From positions 620,001 to 684,000 of the forward strand of contig NZ_CP040788.1 of NCBI RefSeq assembly GCF_021922985.1: a stretch of DNA of 64,000 nucleotides, in the 5' to 3' direction. Below the pieces are notes generated by a model that made no database searches, was not told where the DNA came from, and worked only from the letters and a program-made list of their open reading frames with translations. Every line of letters starts with the position of its first letter. Position 1 is the first letter of the stretch. This document shows, piece by piece, positions 60,215 through 64,000 of this stretch. The position numbers and the translations under genes are program-made. Source of the stretch: Clavibacter michiganensis subsp. tessellarius. Its GTDB lineage: Bacteria; Actinomycetota; Actinomycetes; Actinomycetales; Microbacteriaceae.

Positions 60215-61210
60215 TCGGCGGCGGAGCGCGGCGGTGCCGGCGACGACGCCCGAGAGCAGGGCGCCCGCGCCGATCGCCACGGCCTTCGCGCGGTTGCGGA
60301 CGATCCAGACCTGCGGGCTCGTCATGCGCGCCCGGTCGCTGAAGATGCCGCGCGCGCCGTGGTCGCCGGCGGTCGGCGTGTAGAGGTTCGTCGTCAGCAT
60401 CGGCTGCGTCTTGTCCTCCGCCTGCTGGCCGGAGTAGCCGGTCTTCGCGAGGTAGCCGTCGAGCCAGTTCGCGACGAAGCGGTTGCCGAGCACGGTCATG
60501 ACGGTGGGCTCGCCGACCCAGTTGCGCCGCTTCGGCTTCTCGGCGACCGCGGCGATGGCCTGCGCGCCCACCTCGGGCTCGAAGATCGGCGGCACGGGCT
60601 GCGGGTGGTGCGGCAGCTGCGACTTGACCCAGTTGAACTGGATCGTGTTGAGCGCGGGCATGTCGACCGTGGAGATGCGCACCTGGCTCTTGTTGTGGAT
60701 CAGCTCGGTCGTCACCGACTCCGTGAAGCCCTGCACGGCGTGCTTGGCGGCGCAGTACGCGGCCTGCAGCGGGATCCCGCGGTGCGCGAGCGCCGAGCCG
60801 ACCTGGATCACGTGGCCGCGGTCGCGCGGCACCATGCGGGACAGCGCGGCGCGCGTGCCGTTGACGAAGCCGAAGTAGTTGACCGCCGTGGCCCGCTCGA
60901 AGTCGGCCGGGTCGGTGGTGAGGAACTCGCCGAAGACGCCGACCATGGCGTCGTTGACCCAGAGGTCGATGGGGCCGAGCTCGTCCTCGACGCGGTCGGC
61001 GGCGGCCTCGACGGCCAGGCGGTCGGCGACGTCGGTGGAGATGCCGAGGCCGCGGCGTCCGCGCGCCTCGATGTCGGCGACGGCGCCCGCGAGCCCGTCC
61101 TCGCCTCGCGCGAGGACGGCGACGTCCCAGCCGCGGTCCGCGAGCTCCCGGACGGTGGCCCGTCCCAGTCCGGCGGATCCTCCGGTGACGACGGCGATGC
61201 CTCGAGTCAT
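60212..61210 (-). CDS. Short-chain dehydrogenase/reductase with C-terminal membrane anchor
   Basis: 332 residues. TGGSAGLGRA nucleotide motif (near 10-19), NDAM motif near 95 in place of the usual NNAG, catalytic Ser (VGSALAHRG) and Tyr-x3-Lys (AAYCAAKHA), then an extra 130-residue C-terminal part with a hydrophobic end (AVAIGAGALLSGVVAG) that could anchor it. Substrate unknown. ATG 61210 has GAAGGAG; an upstream GTG at 61252 lies in the likely promoter. Confidence 0.85.
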   Translation of the reverse strand: MTRGIAVVTGGSAGLGRATVRELADRGWDVAVLARGEDGLAGAVADIEARGRRGLGISTDVADRLAVEAAADRVEDELGPIDLWVNDAMVGVFGEFLTTDPADFERATAVNYFGFVNGTRAALSRMVPRDRGHVIQVGSALAHRGIPLQAAYCAAKHAVQGFTESVTTELIHNKSQVRISTVDMPALNTIQFNWVKSQLPHHPQPVPPIFEPEVGAQAIAAVAEKPKRRNWVGEPTVMTVLGNRFVANWLDGYLAKTGYSGQQAEDKTQPMLTTNLYTPTAGDHGARGIFSDRARMTSPQVWIVRNRAKAVAIGAGALLSGVVAGTAALRRR

Positions 61211-61250
61211 TGCGCTCCTTCGATGGTTGGTGCACGAAACGTGCCCCTCC

Positions 61251-61256
61251 ACCGTA
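61251..61256 (-). promoter_or_regulatory. -10 box TACGGT for the SDR gene
   Basis: Minus-strand TACGGT gives a leader of about 35 bases with a good ribosome binding site. Confidence 0.45.
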
Positions 61257-61307
61257 GGACCGCGCAGGCCGCGGGCAGGCGCTGGCCGCCCAGCTGCCAG
61301 GCGGCGG

Positions 61308-62996
61308 TCAGCCTTCGCGCTGCAGCTCCTCGCGCACCTGGCGGCGGAGCACCTTGCCGATGAGCGACGTCGGCAGCGCGTCGACCTGCACGACGCGGCG
61401 CGGGACCTTGTACGCGGTGAGGTGCGCGCGGCAGTACGCGCGCACGGCGGCCTCGTCGAGGGTGCGACCCGCGTCCATGACCACCGCGGCGGTGACGTCC
61501 TCGCCGCCGTCGGAGGACGGCATGCCCACGACCGCGACGGACTGGACGCCCGGGGCGCCGCGCACGACGTCCTCGACCTCGCTCGGCGACACGTTGAAGC
61601 CGCCCGTGATGATGAGCTCCTTCATCCGGTCGACGATGGTCGTGAAGCCGTCGGCGTCGACGCGCACGATGTCCCCGGTGCGGAACCAGCCGCCGTCGAG
61701 GAGCGCGGCGCGCGACTCGTCCGGGCGGCGCCAGTAGCCCTGGAAGACCTGCGGGCCGCGGATCAGCAGCTCGCCCTCCTCGCCGGGGGCGCGGTCGACC
61801 GTCGGGTCCTCGGGGTCCACGACGCGCACCTCGGTGCTCGGGAACGGCACGCCGACCGTGCCGGGGCGCCGGGACGGGCCGATGGGGTTGCCGAGGGCGA
61901 CGGGCGACGTCTCCGTGAGCCCGTAGCCCTCCACGAGGTAGCCGCCGGTGAGGCCCTCCCAGAGCTCGACCGTGGCGACGGGCAGGTTCATCGCGCCGGA
62001 GATCGCGAAGCGGACGCCCGTGAGGTCGACGCCCTTCTCCTTCGCCCCGCGCGCGAGGCGCTCGTAGATGGGCGGCACCGCCGGCAGGAACGTGGGCGGG
62101 TGCTTCCGCGCGGCGGCGAGCACGAGGTCCACGTCGAACTTCGGGAACAGCACGAGCCGGGCGCCGATGGCCATCGCGAACGTGAGGCAGAGCGTGAGGC
62201 CGTACGCGTGGAACATGGGCAGCACGCCGTAGACCGTCTCGCCGCCGTCCGCGAGGCCCGGCACCCAGGCGCGGCCCTGCATGGCGTTGGCGTGCAGGTT
62301 GCGGTGCGTGAGGATCGCGCCCTTCGGGCTCGCGGTCGTACCGCTCGTGTACTGGAGGATCGCCGTGTCGTCGAGGGCGGGGCGCGGGCGGGAGGATGCG
62401 ACGCGGCGGTGGTCGACGAGCTGCTCCCACGTGACGGTGTCCTTCACCGGCGCGGTGATCGCGGCGCGCGCACGGCGGGCGGCCGGCACCGGGAGGCGGA
62501 GCTTCAGGCGCATGGCGAGCGGCATCGCGGCGGGAAGGTCGACCGAGACGATGGTGTCCACCGGCACGTCCCGCGGCATGTCCTGGATGGTGCCGACGAC
62601 CGTGTTCCAGGCGATGACGACGCGCGCGCCGTGGTCCTCGAACTGGTGGCGGAGCTCCCGCGGCGTGTAGAGCGGGTTGTGCTCCACGACGATTGCGCCG
62701 AGCCGCAGCACGGCGTAGAACGCGATCACGTGCTGCGGGCAGTTCGGCAGCACGAGCGCGACGCGGTCGCCCTTCCGGACCCCGAGCTTGCGGAGGCCCT
62801 CCGCGGCGCGGCTGATCCGGTCGCCGAGCTCCCGGTAGGTCGTCTCGCGGCCGAAGAACTCGAGGGCGACGGCCCTGGAGTGACGCTGGATGCTGCGCTC
62901 GACCATGTCGACGAGCGATCCCTGGACGGGCGGGATGTCCGCCGACACCCCGTCCGCGTAGCTGCGTACCCAGGGGCGGTCGGCGTCGATGCTCAT
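61308..62996 (-). CDS. Long-chain fatty-acid-CoA ligase family (AMP-binding), paralogue
   Basis: 562 residues, same ANL layout as the 56449 gene: YTSGTTASPKGAILTH, YGLTETSPVALG, FRTGDIVRVDADGF, LIGKVLRRQ at the C-terminus. The two share long identical stretches (VLPNCPQHV, VEHNPLYTPREL) but differ enough to be an old duplication. ATG 62996 is six bases after TATGGT. Confidence 0.9.
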   Translation of the reverse strand: MSIDADRPWVRSYADGVSADIPPVQGSLVDMVERSIQRHSRAVALEFFGRETTYRELGDRISRAAEGLRKLGVRKGDRVALVLPNCPQHVIAFYAVLRLGAIVVEHNPLYTPRELRHQFEDHGARVVIAWNTVVGTIQDMPRDVPVDTIVSVDLPAAMPLAMRLKLRLPVPAARRARAAITAPVKDTVTWEQLVDHRRVASSRPRPALDDTAILQYTSGTTASPKGAILTHRNLHANAMQGRAWVPGLADGGETVYGVLPMFHAYGLTLCLTFAMAIGARLVLFPKFDVDLVLAAARKHPPTFLPAVPPIYERLARGAKEKGVDLTGVRFAISGAMNLPVATVELWEGLTGGYLVEGYGLTETSPVALGNPIGPSRRPGTVGVPFPSTEVRVVDPEDPTVDRAPGEEGELLIRGPQVFQGYWRRPDESRAALLDGGWFRTGDIVRVDADGFTTIVDRMKELIITGGFNVSPSEVEDVVRGAPGVQSVAVVGMPSSDGGEDVTAAVVMDAGRTLDEAAVRAYCRAHLTAYKVPRRVVQVDALPTSLIGKVLRRQVREELQREG

Positions 62997-63002
62997 GTCC
63001 CC

Positions 63003-63008
63003 ACCATA
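63003..63008 (-). promoter_or_regulatory. -10 box TATGGT, leaderless promoter
   Basis: TATGGT ends six bases before ATG 62996, just beyond the terminator of the upstream gene. Confidence 0.6.
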
Positions 63009-63012
63009 GGGA

Positions 63013-63039
63013 ATGCGCCCGGGCGCAGCCCGGGCGCAT
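63013..63039 (-). terminator. Perfect 12-bp hairpin with GCA loop
   Basis: ATGCGCCCGGGC (63013-63024) and its complement (63028-63039), 21 bases after the stop of the SDR gene at 63061. It isolates the ligase promoter. Confidence 0.75.
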
Positions 63040-63060
63040 CGCTCGTGCATCGGTGGCGGG

Positions 63061-63990
63061 CTAGGCGGGGTAGACGACCCCGGTCAGCTGCTCGGACGCG
63101 TCCCAGAGGCGGCGGGCGAGCTCCGGGTCCTTCGACCACGGGCTCGAGGCGGCGAGGTGCGGCATGCCGCTCATCCCGCCGGGGCCCGCGGGGCCGTAGT
63201 AGTCGCCGGGGTGCACGCCGAGGCCCGTCGCGGCCTGGATCTGCGGCAGGGCGCCCACGCGCACGTCCTGGCCCAGGGCGGCCGGGCCGAACTTCGCGGC
63301 GAGGTCGCTCATCACGCCCTGGGGGCCGGATCCGGGACCGTTCTTGGCGAGGTTCGTCGACGTCACGCCGGGGTGGGCGGCGACGGCCGTGAGGCCCCAG
63401 GCGCGGTCGTCGGACAGCGCCTGCAGGCGGCGCATGAAGAGGAGGTTGGCGAGCTTCGCCTGGCCGTACGCGGCCCACGGGCTGTAGCGCTCCTCCGACT
63501 GGAGGTCGCCGAACGCGATACGACCCATCCAGTGCGCGAGGCTCGACACGACGACGACGCGGGGAGCGTCGGCCGCCTGGAGCGCGGGCAGCAGGAGGCC
63601 GGTCAGCGCGAAGTGGCCGAGGTGGTTCGTGCCGAGCTGCAGCTCGAAGCCGTCGCGGGTCTCGCGGCGGTCCGGCGGGGCCATGACGCCGGCGTTGTCG
63701 ACGAGGATGTCGATCGGTCCGGCCTCGATCTGCCGGGCGGCGAAGTCGCGCACCGAGGCGAGGTAGGCGAGGTCGAGGGATCCGACCTCGACGTGGACGC
63801 CGGGGTGGCGGTCGCGGATCGCGCCCGCCGCGTCCTCGCCGCGCTCGGGGTCGCGCGACGTGAGGACGACGGACGCGCCGGCGGCGGCGAGGCGGCGGGC
63901 CGTCTCGGCGCCGAGGCCGCTGTTGCCGCCGGTGACGACGGCGCGCTTCCCGTCGAGCGGGCTGATGATGATGTCGGTGGGACGGGGCAC
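63061..63990 (-). CDS. Short-chain dehydrogenase (protochlorophyllide-reductase-like/retinol-dehydrogenase group)
   Basis: 309 residues. TGGNSGLGAETARRL (near 21), VDNAGVMAPP (near 95), Ser in VVSSLAHWMGR and catalytic YGQAKLANLL (Tyr-x3-Lys). Group resembles WW-domain/retinol dehydrogenases. Complete within the window; the GTG at 63990 has AGGAG (63996-64000) at the window edge. Substrate unknown; neighbours suggest lipid metabolism. Confidence 0.88.
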   Translation of the reverse strand: MPRPTDIIISPLDGKRAVVTGGNSGLGAETARRLAAAGASVVLTSRDPERGEDAAGAIRDRHPGVHVEVGSLDLAYLASVRDFAARQIEAGPIDILVDNAGVMAPPDRRETRDGFELQLGTNHLGHFALTGLLLPALQAADAPRVVVVSSLAHWMGRIAFGDLQSEERYSPWAAYGQAKLANLLFMRRLQALSDDRAWGLTAVAAHPGVTSTNLAKNGPGSGPQGVMSDLAAKFGPAALGQDVRVGALPQIQAATGLGVHPGDYYGPAGPGGMSGMPHLAASSPWSKDPELARRLWDASEQLTGVVYPA

Positions 63991-64000
63991 GCGGACTCCT

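Overview
The window is a GC-rich actinobacterial chromosome segment. Proteins are rich in Ala, Arg and Pro, many starts are GTG, and promoters take a TAnnnT form. Gene order (rpsP-khpA-rimM-trmD, rplS-lepB-rnhB-DUF2469-yraN-comM-dprA-xerC, rpsB-tsf-pyrH-frr-cdsA, gatCAB, and GlgE-type glycogen metabolism) and protein character fit Microbacteriaceae, most likely Clavibacter or a close relative. That assignment is from recall, not a database search. I see no tRNA or rRNA gene, CRISPR array, insertion sequence or prophage; this looks like core chromosome.

Layout. 1-1.05 kb: an incomplete YbdK-like carboxylate-amine ligase. 1.3-11.6 kb: the ribosome, tRNA-modification, secretion and DNA-processing block, ending in xerC. 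11.6-12.9 kb: a convergent region with several families of short tandem repeats around a divergent M23 peptidase gene. 12.9-14.4 kb: a sugar/proton symporter. 14.6-19.7 kb: rpsB, tsf, pyrH, frr, cdsA and a small protein with four DivIVA-like motifs. 19.8-24.4 kb: secreted, transport and hydrolase genes. 24.4-29.4 kb: a 589-residue coiled-coil protein facing an unusual membrane protein and a thioredoxin/TPR protein. 29.5-40.9 kb: alpha-glucan metabolism (glgB, glgE, glgP, glgX) with an SGNH-type lipoprotein inserted. 41-45.8 kb: cysteine desulfurase, mnmA and ligA, overlapping like an operon. 45.9-47.8 kb: two exported proteins. 47.9-52.9 kb: gatCAB plus an ABC-F ATPase. 53-56.4 kb: a large lipoprotein divergent from a DedA protein, and a glycine-rich protein. 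56.4-64 kb: six minus-strand lipid or redox genes, including two acyl-CoA-ligase-like paralogues of identical length.

The strongest pattern that no single gene explains is promoter architecture. At least 17 genes have a TAnnnT hexamer (one more has CAGACT) ending 6-9 bases, usually exactly 6 or 7, before ATG or GTG. Transcription would then begin at or beside the start codon, giving leaderless mRNAs. This grammar fixes several start codons. In two places the stop codon of the upstream gene is the TAG of the next promoter. At glgX/nifS two opposed -10 boxes overlap by five bases. At 54.7 kb two divergent promoters are 16-base identical inverted copies. Perfect GC-rich hairpins of 12-21 bp, mostly without a T tract, sit in many gene-end gaps and look like the local form of terminator.

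Functional links. GlgE elongates glucan from maltose-1-phosphate, GlgB branches it, GlgP and GlgX degrade it. NifS-like desulfurase supplies sulfur to MnmA for tRNA thiolation. GatCAB makes Gln-tRNA and/or Asn-tRNA. LepB, CdsA and the exported proteins serve envelope biogenesis.
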